From RGIG8775 sp045128735 (GTDB lineage: Bacteria; Bacillota; Clostridia; Oscillospirales; CAG-272), in the NCBI GenBank assembly GCA_045128735.1, contig JBGVRT010000109.1:1-22401 (forward strand): a stretch of DNA of 22,401 nt, given 5' to 3'. Position 1 is the first letter of the stretch; each line of letters opens with the position of its first letter. This document shows positions 1 through 7,061 of the stretch, in pieces. The translations under genes were made by a program, and so were the position numbers. The notes beneath the pieces are model-generated. The model was not told the DNA's origin. It was given only the letters and a program-made list of their open reading frames with translations, and ran no database searches.

Positions 1-50
1 TTATACAATATTTAACATATTTTGTCATCTCCAACATTTTAAAAGAACAA

Positions 51-86
51 TGGCGCTATTTCATATAGAAATAACGCCACTTTTTT
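51..86 (+). terminator. Rho-independent terminator of a gene left of the window, or bidirectional
   Basis: A 12-bp stem with one mismatch (arms 51-62 and 68-79, loop ATATA) is followed by C and six T residues at 81-86. The T-run suits a plus-strand transcript entering from the left edge. On the minus strand the hairpin is followed by TTGTTCTTTT, so it may also end the transcript of the gene at 166-411. The rest of 1-165 is AT-rich and I see no gene in it. Confidence 0.7.
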
Positions 87-165
87 GTTAATATTCAATT
101 TTTAATTTTCTGTGCCAACTCCACCAAATTTGAAATAGCCCATAAGAGAACAGCCCCTTTTGTTT

Positions 166-411
166 TTATTCAAATGTTTCGCCGTTGACTACGACGGTTA
201 TTTTGCAAAGAGGTTTGATATCGAGGATGGCAAGCTTATCGCCAAGCTTGAAATTTTCGCGTCTGCCCGTCACCACGGTGAGCAGCTTGGGCGGAAGCTC
301 AAACGCTTCGTCGTTTATCTTTACCGAAAGCTTACCCGAGAAGCCCTCAAGCTCCACCTCTACCTTATAGCTTTCACCGTCTACGTTTACGTTCCAAAGC
401 TTATTTGTCAT
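166..411 (-). CDS. Small FAIM1-like beta-strand protein, cotranscribed with GH94
   Basis: An 81-residue protein with no signal peptide, membrane segment or cysteine cluster; it is not a named bacterial family to me. It alternates beta-type stretches: LWNVNVDGESYKVEVEL, a GFSGKLSVKINDE segment, then FKLGDKLAILDIKP and ITVVVNGETFE. From memory this follows the N-terminal domain of animal FAIM1 (W-x-V, DG, K-x-E, SGK-x-x-V, F-x-hydrophobic-G, final NG), so I infer a similar small beta-sandwich. The start is fixed by AAGGAG just upstream of ATG. That site overlaps the stop region of the GH94 gene 9 bases away, which implies one transcript and probably coupled translation. Its role is unknown; a glycan-binding or chaperone-like helper of the phosphorylase is only a guess. 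The coding call itself is strong. Confidence 0.75.
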   Translation of the reverse strand: MTNKLWNVNVDGESYKVEVELEGFSGKLSVKINDEAFELPPKLLTVVTGRRENFKLGDKLAILDIKPLCKITVVVNGETFE

Positions 412-420
412 AGCTTCTCC

Positions 421-2673
421 TTATATACCCCAAACCACTTCGTAGCTTGCTCCGTCCTCATAAGGAAGATACTCACCGACAAATTTCTTGCCGTTTACTG
501 TGGTTTCTGCACCGCGCTTAACTGTTACGTTGTACTTCGCGTTCTTGAATACGCGGTAGCAGGAAGCCTCGTTCCAATCGTCGGGAATATTGGGCTCAAC
601 TCTGATGCCGTTTATCGTAGCCATAACGCCGGTCATCTGCTCAACAGCCGCCATAAGGAACCAAGCAACCGTACCCGTCTCGTAGTTGCAGCTTGAACGT
701 CCATAGTTGGGCGAGCCTTCAAGCGAGTAGTAGTAGTTGGGCACGTATAGAGGAAGCTGACGGTTCTTTTCCACGTCGTTGTCGGGATTGATGGGAGTTG
801 TGCGAAGCAGCGACTCGTAAAGCTTGTTGCCGTCCTTGATAGCCGCATCGGAGTATGCCTTGAACATTGTTGCGTGGCAGTATACAGCACCGTTTTCGGT
901 TGTTCCCGCCTTCTTTATGCTGATACGACCCCAGCGCTCGTCCCATTCAAAGAAGGGAGGATAGAGGAGATAAGTGCCATGGGTAGACTTAAGGCTGTCG
1001 ATAACCTTGATAACCGACTCAAGGCGCTCACCGCGAGCCGCGCCCGCAAGAATTGCCCATGTCTGTGCGTTAAGAAGAATTCTGTTGTTGTCGGCTGTAT
1101 CCGCGAAAGCAACGCCATCGTCGTCGTAACCGCCTATGTATCTGTCGCCGTTCCAAGCATTTTCGTTAACTGCCTTATCGTAGGTAGCCCAAAGCTCGTC
1201 GAGACGTGCCATAGCCTTCTCGTCGCCCTTAGCCTCACAAATCTTGCGGAACTGCTTGATAGAGTACATCATAGCAACCGTGGTCCAGGTGGATTCGCCC
1301 TTTCCGCCGCGACCGATACCGTTAATGGGGTCTGTCCAGTCACCGTCGTGCATAAGGTTAAGTCCGTGCGCGCCAACGTCGGTAGCCATAAACTCGATAG
1401 CCGCGAGAAGGTGGTTGTAAACGGTATCCTCGCCACCGTCGATGTAGGGAACTACTCTGTCCATAATGGAAAGGTCGCCGTTCTGGTTAACCAGTGCGGT
1501 GATGCAAAGCACAAGCCAAACGTCTGCGTCGCAGTGGTTAACAAGGCAGAGCTTTGTGGGTGCAGAGCCGTCGGTCATATACCACTGCTTGGTATATCCG
1601 TTTTTCTGCTGACGTGCAACCAGCTTCATCATATAGGGAATAGCCTCTGCGGGCTCGATGAGCGCGTAGCCCATAGCGTCCTGGAACTGGTTTCTGACTG
1701 GGCAGTAGGTGCCCATTCTGTTAAGTCTTGTAAGGAGTGAGGACTGCTTCTTCATCCAGAAGTTCACAAGGCTGTCGAATTCGGGATTGGGCGTTGTTAT
1801 CTTGTAAGTGGAGGTGAGAGCTTCCCAACGGGCGTCGGACTTCTTCATCTCCTCCTCAACGAATCCGGGAACGAGCTTAGCCTTTACAGCCGCCATTTCG
1901 TCCTTAGTGCAAGCCGCGCCGACAACGAGAGAAACCGACTTGCTTTCACCGGGAGCGAGAAGGAAGGTGTGTTGCATTGCGCCGATGAAGTTTTCAACCT
2001 CTGCCATAATGTTTGAGCAGGTGTCGTTTACAACGGCAACGGGAGTAGTGTCCTTAAGATAGCCGCCAAAGTAGCGGTAGTCACTCATTTCGCAGGATGC
2101 GGGCTCTGTGTCGGAGGTCATAAAGAAGTAAGCTCTCTTGCCCTCTACCTTTGCTTTTTCGTGGTAGTATACGTGGTAGGGGAAGGAATACTTAACGATA
2201 ATTCCGTCCTCGTATACGCAGGTTCCGCCCATAGGGCTTGAGTCGGGGAATCCGACAGAGGAGAACAGCGAAAGCGAGCGCTCTTTGCTTGAGTTATTTG
2301 TAAGAGTAACCGTCCAATACTCGAGAATATCGGTAGCGGGAACGAAAATTCTGACAGATGCCTTTATACCGTTCTTTTCATAGTTAAGCACGGTCTTGTT
2401 TAAGTAGTGGTCGCAGGAGTAGCCCTCTTTTGCGCCTGCGGAATTAAGCTTCCAGTGCTCACCGCTTGTTCTGTCGCGGAGGAAGAAGGTTCTGTCGCCC
2501 TTTGTAAAGGTAGTCTGCGCGTAGTTGATAACAAATTTGGAATCACCCTGAAGCACCTGGTTTACCGAGGACATAAAATTGTCGTTGTAGAGGTAGTTGG
2601 TCCAGGAGGAGGGGGTTCTGGGGGTGGATATGCTGTAACAGCGTCCGTCTTTGGAAAAGCTTCCGTATTTCAT
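421..2673 (-). CDS. GH94 family disaccharide phosphorylase (cellobiose/laminaribiose/chitobiose phosphorylase type)
   Basis: A 750-residue cytosolic enzyme of the usual GH94 length. The family cleaves beta-linked disaccharides with inorganic phosphate to give an alpha-sugar-1-phosphate and a free sugar, which saves ATP. Residues 1-290 are a beta-sandwich-rich N-terminal part with the aromatic start region typical of the family. The (alpha/alpha)6 catalytic region follows, with VRNQFQD at 326-332 (family R-x-Q-x-QD), HDGDWTDPIN at 442-451 (family GDWND, which holds the general acid Asp) and ENGAVYCHATMFKAY at 593-607. The closing sandwich includes GTVAWF at 667-672. DWTD in place of the common DWND may reflect substrate preference. 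There is no signal peptide, so the substrate must be imported. The start has GGAGG 9 bases upstream and a consensus promoter. The substrate cannot be read from the sequence. Confidence 0.93.
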   Translation of the reverse strand: MKYGSFSKDGRCYSISTPRTPSSWTNYLYNDNFMSSVNQVLQGDSKFVINYAQTTFTKGDRTFFLRDRTSGEHWKLNSAGAKEGYSCDHYLNKTVLNYEKNGIKASVRIFVPATDILEYWTVTLTNNSSKERSLSLFSSVGFPDSSPMGGTCVYEDGIIVKYSFPYHVYYHEKAKVEGKRAYFFMTSDTEPASCEMSDYRYFGGYLKDTTPVAVVNDTCSNIMAEVENFIGAMQHTFLLAPGESKSVSLVVGAACTKDEMAAVKAKLVPGFVEEEMKKSDARWEALTSTYKITTPNPEFDSLVNFWMKKQSSLLTRLNRMGTYCPVRNQFQDAMGYALIEPAEAIPYMMKLVARQQKNGYTKQWYMTDGSAPTKLCLVNHCDADVWLVLCITALVNQNGDLSIMDRVVPYIDGGEDTVYNHLLAAIEFMATDVGAHGLNLMHDGDWTDPINGIGRGGKGESTWTTVAMMYSIKQFRKICEAKGDEKAMARLDELWATYDKAVNENAWNGDRYIGGYDDDGVAFADTADNNRILLNAQTWAILAGAARGERLESVIKVIDSLKSTHGTYLLYPPFFEWDERWGRISIKKAGTTENGAVYCHATMFKAYSDAAIKDGNKLYESLLRTTPINPDNDVEKNRQLPLYVPNYYYSLEGSPNYGRSSCNYETGTVAWFLMAAVEQMTGVMATINGIRVEPNIPDDWNEASCYRVFKNAKYNVTVKRGAETTVNGKKFVGEYLPYEDGASYEVVWGI

Positions 2674-2704
2674 AATAAACCTCCGAAATTTATTTACTGA
2701 TTAA

Positions 2705-2733
2705 ATTTTACCATATGTTGGGTGTAAAGTCAA
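2705..2733 (-). promoter_or_regulatory. Sigma-A promoter of the GH94 operon
   Basis: On the minus strand there is TTGACT (2728-2733), a 17-bp spacer and TAAAAT (2705-2710), about 32 bases before the start codon. The -35 matches 5 of 6 consensus bases and so does the -10. Confidence 0.85.
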
Positions 2734-2792
2734 TAGAAAATTTTGTGTTTGGCGGCGAAGCGGGTGGGTTGGATTCAAAACGCAGAAACTAT

Positions 2793-2862
2793 ATGGAATC
2801 CCTCCACCAAGCGTAGCGCTCGTCCCCACTCCCTTTGACAAGGGAGACAAAGGAGACGGTTT
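2793..2862. repeat. Probable interspersed intergenic element with CTCCCTT hairpin
   Basis: This noncoding stretch between the GH94 promoter and the zinc-ribbon terminator contains GGAATCCCTCC, an AGCG-rich block and a perfect hairpin, CTCCCTT-TGAC-AAGGGAG (2829-2846). From general knowledge, elements of this look (a CTCCCTT..AAGGGAG core beside GC-rich blocks) are scattered between genes in many Clostridia. No second full copy lies in this window, so the repeat call rests on that resemblance. The wider gap 2734-2929 shows no open frame worth calling. Confidence 0.45.
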
Positions 2863-2878
2863 GTGCTAACATAGTGCG
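2863..2878 (+). repeat. Short dispersed repeat, copy 1 (GTGCTAACATAGTGCG)
   Basis: It matches, with one mismatch, the reverse complement of 20601-20616, and more loosely that of 12485-12498. All three copies sit in intergenic DNA. Confidence 0.5.
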
Positions 2879-2929
2879 TTAAACACTAATTTATCGGTCA
2901 AGACGACAAGTACTTTTGTGGCAATCAAA

Positions 2930-2960
2930 AGAAAAAAGACCGCATAGCGGTCTTTTTTCT
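2930..2960 (-). terminator. Rho-independent terminator of the zinc-ribbon gene
   Basis: A perfect 14-bp stem (2930-2943 with 2947-2960, loop ATA) has a GACCGC core flanked by A6/T6, directly after the stop at 2973. It works on either strand, and no plus-strand gene ends here. Confidence 0.9.
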
Positions 2961-2972
2961 TTCTCGCCTATA

Positions 2973-3245
2973 TTACTTCTTGAAGCACTCGCTGCAGTAT
3001 ACAGGGCGATCCTCACGGGGCTGGAAAGGAACCTGGCAAGGATTTCCGCAGCTTGCGCAAACTGCATCGTACATCTGACGCTCGGGCTTGCCCTCGCCTC
3101 TCTCGGCTTTGCGCTTATCGCGGCAAGCTTTGCAACGAAGGGGCTTGTTCTCAAAACCCTTCTCAGCGTAAAATTCCTGCTCTCTGGCAGTAAAGGTGAA
3201 TTCCTGTCCGCAATCTTTGCAGACCAATGTTTCGTCGTTATACAT
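2973..3245 (-). CDS. Double zinc-ribbon protein
   Basis: A 90-residue soluble protein with two four-cysteine zinc sites. The first is C9-x2-C12 with C38-x2-C41, spacing like the 'probable zinc-ribbon' family seen in many Clostridia. The second is C63-x2-C66 with C84-x2-C87, with an extra C70 between. A lysine/arginine-rich linker at 42-57 could touch nucleic acid. The molecular function is not established in the family as far as I know. The gene stands alone, with its own near-consensus promoter and terminator. The start is ATG at 3245, with AGAGGT 7 bases upstream; the other nearby ATG is out of frame. Confidence 0.88.
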   Translation of the reverse strand: MYNDETLVCKDCGQEFTFTAREQEFYAEKGFENKPLRCKACRDKRKAERGEGKPERQMYDAVCASCGNPCQVPFQPREDRPVYCSECFKK

Positions 3246-3262
3246 GACATACCTCTGTTTTC

Positions 3263-3279
3263 TTGCGAGTCCATGCTCG
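3263..3279 (-). other. Small hairpin in the 5' leader of the zinc-ribbon gene
   Basis: A 5-bp GC-rich stem, GCGAG with CTCGC and a 6-base loop, lies between the predicted transcription start and the ribosome binding site. It may stabilise the leader. No known riboswitch motif is visible. Confidence 0.35.
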
Positions 3280-3292
3280 CTAACTTTTATAT

Positions 3293-3321
3293 ATGATACA
3301 CCTAAAAATCAATTCTGTCAA
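3293..3321 (-). promoter_or_regulatory. Sigma-A promoter of the zinc-ribbon gene
   Basis: On the minus strand there is TTGACA (3316-3321), a 17-bp spacer and TATCAT (3293-3298), with about 47 bases to the start codon. Confidence 0.88.
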
Positions 3322-3431
3322 GAGTTTTCGCAAAAAAACTTTACAAAAAATTAATTTTTTTGTGACTAACGGTGAATTTATACATAAACAGCAAAGTTGT
3401 TTTGTTGATTGTGCACAATTTCTTATATAAT

Positions 3432-3457
3432 AAAAAAAGCGTGGCACACAGCCACGC
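3432..3457 (-). terminator. Rho-independent terminator after the DUF362 gene
   Basis: A stem GCGTGGC/GCCACGC (3439-3445 with 3451-3457, loop ACACA in plus-strand reading) is followed on the minus strand by seven T residues (3432-3438). It lies 19 bases past the stop and ends the long transketolase-to-DUF362 run. The rest of 3322-3431 is AT-rich with no gene visible. Confidence 0.92.
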
Positions 3458-3475
3458 AATTTTAGAGGTGACCTA

Positions 3476-4339
3476 TTATATCTCAACAAGCTCGTAATCG
3501 GAACAGCCAACGCCGAGAAGCTCAGCCGCTTCTATGGTGTGCACTCCGTTACGGCTCTCAATGCGCTCGATAAGGTGGTCTTTTCTCGGTGCGTCGCAGG
3601 AATAGACCAAATCAACGCACGCCTTATCTATCGCCACGGGATCAAGCGACGCAAGAATTCCTATATCGGGAATGCAGGGGTCTTCGGCAACCGCGCAACA
3701 GTCGCAGTCCACCGACATATTTTTCATTACGTTTATATAGGCACATTTGCCGTCGAAATATTCAACCACCGACAGTGCCGCGTCAGCCATCGACTCAAGA
3801 AAGCTGTCGTGGTCAGCTGACCAAAGCTTTTTGGGGTCGCCCGCGCCGTGAATATACGCCTTGCCGTAGGACGAAGCCACGCCGATTGACAACTGCTTGA
3901 GCGCTCCGCCGTAACCGCCCATAGGATGCCCCTTGAAGTGCGAAAGCACAAGCATCGAGTCGTAGTTTTCAATATCCTTGCCCACGTAATTTTTCTTTAT
4001 ACGCTTACCGTAAGGAATATCGAGAACCTTGTCGGGACCCTCGGCGTCGAGAATATCCACGTCAAAATACTTGCTCCATCCGTGGTATTCCATAAGCCTT
4101 TTGTGGCGTTCCGTAACGTTGCGCTCACCGTTATACGCCGTGTTGCACTCAACGGCGGTACCGCCCACAAGCTCAAACACAGGCTTCCAGAAATCGGGAG
4201 TAAGGAAATTCTGATTTCCCTTTTCGCCCGAGTGCACCTTAACGGCAACTCTGCCGCCAAGCTCTGTGCCAAGCGCACGGTAGACCTTTACAACACCCTC
4301 GGGGCTGATATCCTTTGTAAAATAAACCTTTGAACTCAT
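3476..4339 (-). CDS. DUF362 domain protein, cysteine-rich, without a ferredoxin tail
   Basis: A 287-residue soluble protein matching the DUF362 family. It has the conserved glycine-rich core SHFKGHPMGGYGGALKQL (133-150), then CDCC at 212-215 within a VDCDCC..PCIPDIGILAS context, and DPVAID at 233-238. Many relatives also carry two 4Fe-4S ferredoxin motifs of the C-x2-C-x2-C type. None is visible here, so this is the short form, and CDCC plus C222 are the only clustered cysteines. No reaction is established for this family to my knowledge; redox or iron-sulfur work is inferred. The start ATG overlaps the endonuclease III stop (ATGA, 4336-4339), with GAGGT upstream, so the two are translationally coupled. 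Confidence 0.85.
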   Translation of the reverse strand: MSSKVYFTKDISPEGVVKVYRALGTELGGRVAVKVHSGEKGNQNFLTPDFWKPVFELVGGTAVECNTAYNGERNVTERHKRLMEYHGWSKYFDVDILDAEGPDKVLDIPYGKRIKKNYVGKDIENYDSMLVLSHFKGHPMGGYGGALKQLSIGVASSYGKAYIHGAGDPKKLWSADHDSFLESMADAALSVVEYFDGKCAYINVMKNMSVDCDCCAVAEDPCIPDIGILASLDPVAIDKACVDLVYSCDAPRKDHLIERIESRNGVHTIEAAELLGVGCSDYELVEI

Positions 4340-4998
4340 TTTTTTACCTCGTTTTTCAAGTTATGGCGGCACAGCTTGCCAAGAGGACATTCACCGCACT
4401 TCGGTGAACGCGCCGAGCACACGTTCCTACCAAACTGCACAATGCGGTGGCAAAAATCGCTCTGCTCCTCGGGGGCGATAAGCTCTGACATAATTTTTTC
4501 GGTCTTGTTTGGGTCTTTGTTGCTTTCGGGATACGCGCCCAGTCTGCCGCAGATGCGTATACAATGAGTATCTGCCACGACGGCGGGCAGCTTATACACG
4601 TCTCCGCGAAGAAGATTTGCTATCTTTCGACCGACTCCGGGAAAGCGAAGAAGTTCGTCCATATCAGATGGGAGAATGCCGCCGTATTCATTTACAAGCA
4701 TAGCACAAGAGTCCTTAATATTTGCCGATTTTGTTCGAAATAGTCCGCAGGGCTTGACAATTTCTTCTATATCCGAAAGCTTGCCGTTTGCGAGTGCTTC
4801 GGCGGTTGGATATTTCGAAAAAAGCTCTCGGCAAACGATATTTACCCTTGCATCTGTACACTGCGCCGACAGCCTTCCCATAACGAGAAGCTTCCACGGC
4901 TCACCGCCAAACTCGAGGGCGCAGACCGCATCGGGGTATATATCCTTTAATATTTTGACCGTCTGCTCAAAGAGAGCAATTTTTTCCTTTTTTGTCAT
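4336..4998 (-). CDS. nth: Endonuclease III, base excision repair glycosylase/AP lyase
   Basis: This 220-residue enzyme removes oxidised pyrimidines from DNA and cuts the abasic strand by beta-elimination. It has LSAQCTDARVN at 44-54, the helix-hairpin-helix LLRFPGVGRKIANLL at 116-130 with catalytic K125, and ADTH at 142-145 with catalytic D143. The 4Fe-4S loop has the exact C-x6-C-x2-C-x5-C spacing at C194, C201, C204 and C210. Length is normal for the family. The start ATG has CGGAGG upstream. It lies 43 bases after mreC with no convincing terminator between, so cotranscription with the cell-shape gene is likely. All key residues are present. Confidence 0.95.
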   Translation of the reverse strand: MTKKEKIALFEQTVKILKDIYPDAVCALEFGGEPWKLLVMGRLSAQCTDARVNIVCRELFSKYPTAEALANGKLSDIEEIVKPCGLFRTKSANIKDSCAMLVNEYGGILPSDMDELLRFPGVGRKIANLLRGDVYKLPAVVADTHCIRICGRLGAYPESNKDPNKTEKIMSELIAPEEQSDFCHRIVQFGRNVCSARSPKCGECPLGKLCRHNLKNEVKK

Positions 4999-5041
4999 AA
5001 ATCCTCCGAGTTTTTAAGGGGCTATCCTTGCGGAACGCCCC

Positions 5042-5860
5042 TTATTTTCTTTTAACTATCATAACGCGGGTAACGGTATCAAAATCAACGTCGGGCTTTA
5101 TCACCGCAGAAACTGTGCGGTTGTTCTCATCGAAGGTCTTTTCAACCACTGTACCGATGCTGAAGCCGTAAGGATACACACTTCCCTCACCCGATGAAAT
5201 TATTTTGTCGCCCACCTCAATATCGGCAAACTCGTTAATGTAATTCATCGCGCAGTTGCCGTCACCGCGGAGTCCCAGCGAGCCGTCAACTATACCCCGC
5301 GCACCGCTTCGCGCACAAAGCGCACTGACCGATGAGGCGTTTTCAAGCACGGTAGACACCTTACAGAAATTCAAGCCCACCGACTCGACTCTGCCGACCA
5401 CACTGCCCCCCGAAATAACCGCCATATCGCGCTCGATTCCTTGAAGCGAGCCTTTGTTCAGCGTGTACAGCGTCATATAGCTGTTCGATTCCTTGCCGAT
5501 AACCTGTGCGGTGGTCAGCTCAAATTTCTCGAGTGAGTCGCTGACTCCGAGGAACTCACGCATCCACGCGTTTTCCCCCTCAAGCTGTTCGGCGTGAGCC
5601 ACCTTTGCCTCAAGCTCGGCAACACGCTCTGCAAGCTCGTCGTTTTCCTCTTGCAGGGACTTGAATTCGGTGAAATAATCGGTAAATCCGCGGGTGGCGT
5701 TTGCGACCCCCGAAAACGCCCATCTGAAAGGCGTAGCGGCGACTCCGAGAATGTTCTGTAACGGAGTCGTAGCACCGATAAGAGCGATAACGGAGTAGAA
5801 AACGGTGAGAAAGACGGCTATCAGCGCAAGTATTTTAACAAGCTTGTTTTTTAGCATCAT
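5042..5860 (-). CDS. mreC: Rod shape-determining protein MreC
   Basis: A 272-residue membrane-anchored scaffold of the elongasome, which links MreB/MreD/RodA to peptidoglycan synthases. One transmembrane helix (about 9-30) is followed by a short extracytoplasmic linker, a coiled coil (about 62-103, rich in Glu/Leu) and the double beta-barrel region with the family pattern VIGKESNSYMTLYTLNKGS and later IISSGEGSVYPYGFSIGTV. mreB and mreD are not next to it. Instead it follows a tiny lipoprotein and precedes nth. The start may be the second of two adjacent ATGs (5857), because the AGAGGTGA site sits only 1-2 bases before the first ATG and about 5 before the second. Confidence 0.93.
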   Translation of the reverse strand: MMLKNKLVKILALIAVFLTVFYSVIALIGATTPLQNILGVAATPFRWAFSGVANATRGFTDYFTEFKSLQEENDELAERVAELEAKVAHAEQLEGENAWMREFLGVSDSLEKFELTTAQVIGKESNSYMTLYTLNKGSLQGIERDMAVISGGSVVGRVESVGLNFCKVSTVLENASSVSALCARSGARGIVDGSLGLRGDGNCAMNYINEFADIEVGDKIISSGEGSVYPYGFSIGTVVEKTFDENNRTVSAVIKPDVDFDTVTRVMIVKRK

Positions 5861-5913
5861 TTCACCTCTTTCTCACACATTTTACAACTTTACGCATATT
5901 GTACGCAGCACTT

Positions 5914-6105
5914 TTATTCTGATATTTCGGTTACATCTGCCATTTCGGTTTTCTCGGTATCTTCGATTATCAAATGAGACGGTTTTAATAGCTCGTCTAT
6001 CGGACGAACCACATCGTTGATTTCAAGCTCTTGCGATGAATCTTCACATCCAACGGCGGCAAACACACACAGTAAGACAGCTATCAGTATACAAATTCGT
6101 TTCAT
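5914..6105 (-). CDS. Small putative lipoprotein
   Basis: A 63-residue protein with a lysine/arginine start (MKR), a hydrophobic stretch (residues 4-17) and a lipobox-like AAVGC ending in C19, followed by an acidic mature part of about 44 residues. I infer export and lipidation at the outer face of the membrane. No family is recognised. The ATG follows the upstream transketolase stop by one base (TAAAATG) and has only a weak ribosome binding site, so translation is probably by re-initiation. mreC lies 53 bases downstream. A longer reading to 6219 is possible in frame but would begin inside the transketolase gene without a ribosome binding site. Confidence 0.72.
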   Translation of the reverse strand: MKRICILIAVLLCVFAAVGCEDSSQELEINDVVRPIDELLKPSHLIIEDTEKTEMADVTEISE

Positions 6106-6106
6106 T

Positions 6107-7048
6107 TTATTTCTTGAGTGAAACAGCCTCGCGAGCCCTTGCAACAATCTTTGCGGGTGTAAGCTCATACATTTCAAGAAGGGGCGGAACCTTGCCCGAG
6201 TGACCGTACTTATCCTCAACGCCTACGCGGAGAACAGGAACGGGGCAACCCTCGCAAACCACCTCGGCAACCGCGCCGCCAAGACCGCCGATGATATTGT
6301 GCTCCTCAGCTGTAACTATTGCGCCTGTCTCCTTTGCCGCCTTGATGATAATATCCTTATCAATGGGCTTAATGGTGTGGATATTGATAACGCGCGCCGA
6401 GATTCCCTCTTCCTTGAGAGTCTGCGCCGCCTCAAGAGCCATACTTACCATAAGACCCGTAGCGACTATGGTAACGTCGCTACCCGTAAGAAGCTCAACG
6501 CCCTTGCCCACCTCGAACTTATACTCGGGTGTGTCGTTGATTACAGGAACTGCAAATCTTCCGAATCTCATATAAACAGGTCCGTCGATATTAAGTGCCG
6601 CCTCAACAGCCGCTCTCGCTTCAACCGCGTCAGCGGGATTGATTATGGTCATACAGGGAATAGTGCGCATAAGCGCGATATCCTCGTTACACTGATGTGT
6701 TGCTCCGTCCTCACCCACCGTAATACCTGCGTGTGTTGCGCCGATTTTAACGTTGAGGTGTGGGTAGCCTATGGAGTTTCTGACCTGCTCAAAGGCTCTG
6801 CCTGCCGCGAACATTGCAAAGCTTGACGCGAAAACAGGCTTACCCGTGGTTGCGATACCTGCCGCAACGCTCATCATATTTCCCTCGGCAATTCCGCAAT
6901 CGAAAAATCTTTCGGGGAACGCCTTTTTGAAGTAAAGTGTCTTTGTCGCCTCCGCAAGGTCAGCGTCGAGGACTACAAAATCGTATTTTTCGCCAAGCTC
7001 GGCAAGTGCCTTACCGTAGGCTTCTCTCGTTGCTATCTTTTCAGCCAT
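6107..7048 (-). CDS. Transketolase, C-terminal subunit of a split enzyme
   Basis: These 313 residues carry the pyrimidine-binding and C-terminal domains of transketolase. With the partner upstream the protein moves two-carbon ketol units between sugar phosphates in the non-oxidative pentose phosphate pathway. FDCGIAEGNMM at 49-59 contains E55, equivalent to the Glu that activates the thiamine diphosphate pyrimidine ring. THAGITVGEDGATHQ at 105-119 is the conserved substrate/phosphate region, and the C-terminal domain begins near 185. Split transketolases of this type are common in Clostridia. The start ATG has AAGGAGG 7-8 bases upstream, in the 13-base gap after the N-terminal subunit. DXP synthase or dehydrogenase E1-beta relatives are less likely given the N-terminal partner. 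Confidence 0.92.
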   Translation of the reverse strand: MAEKIATREAYGKALAELGEKYDFVVLDADLAEATKTLYFKKAFPERFFDCGIAEGNMMSVAAGIATTGKPVFASSFAMFAAGRAFEQVRNSIGYPHLNVKIGATHAGITVGEDGATHQCNEDIALMRTIPCMTIINPADAVEARAAVEAALNIDGPVYMRFGRFAVPVINDTPEYKFEVGKGVELLTGSDVTIVATGLMVSMALEAAQTLKEEGISARVINIHTIKPIDKDIIIKAAKETGAIVTAEEHNIIGGLGGAVAEVVCEGCPVPVLRVGVEDKYGHSGKVPPLLEMYELTPAKIVARAREAVSLKK

Positions 7049-7061
7049 TTTTTCGTCCTCC

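Noticed and set aside
874..1740. 288-codon plus-strand open frame opposite GH94
   Set aside because: It has no family resemblance or ribosome binding site, and it is the antisense shadow of a clearly conserved gene.
5016..5043. Hairpin AAGGGGC/GCCCCTT at the end of mreC as a terminator
   Set aside because: The T-rich side lies on the plus strand, where no gene ends. On the minus strand it is followed by AAAAA, the loop is 14 bases, and it includes the mreC stop codon.
5914..6219. Longer 101-residue version of the lipoprotein
   Set aside because: It would start inside the transketolase gene without a ribosome binding site and would bury the signal peptide behind 38 residues.
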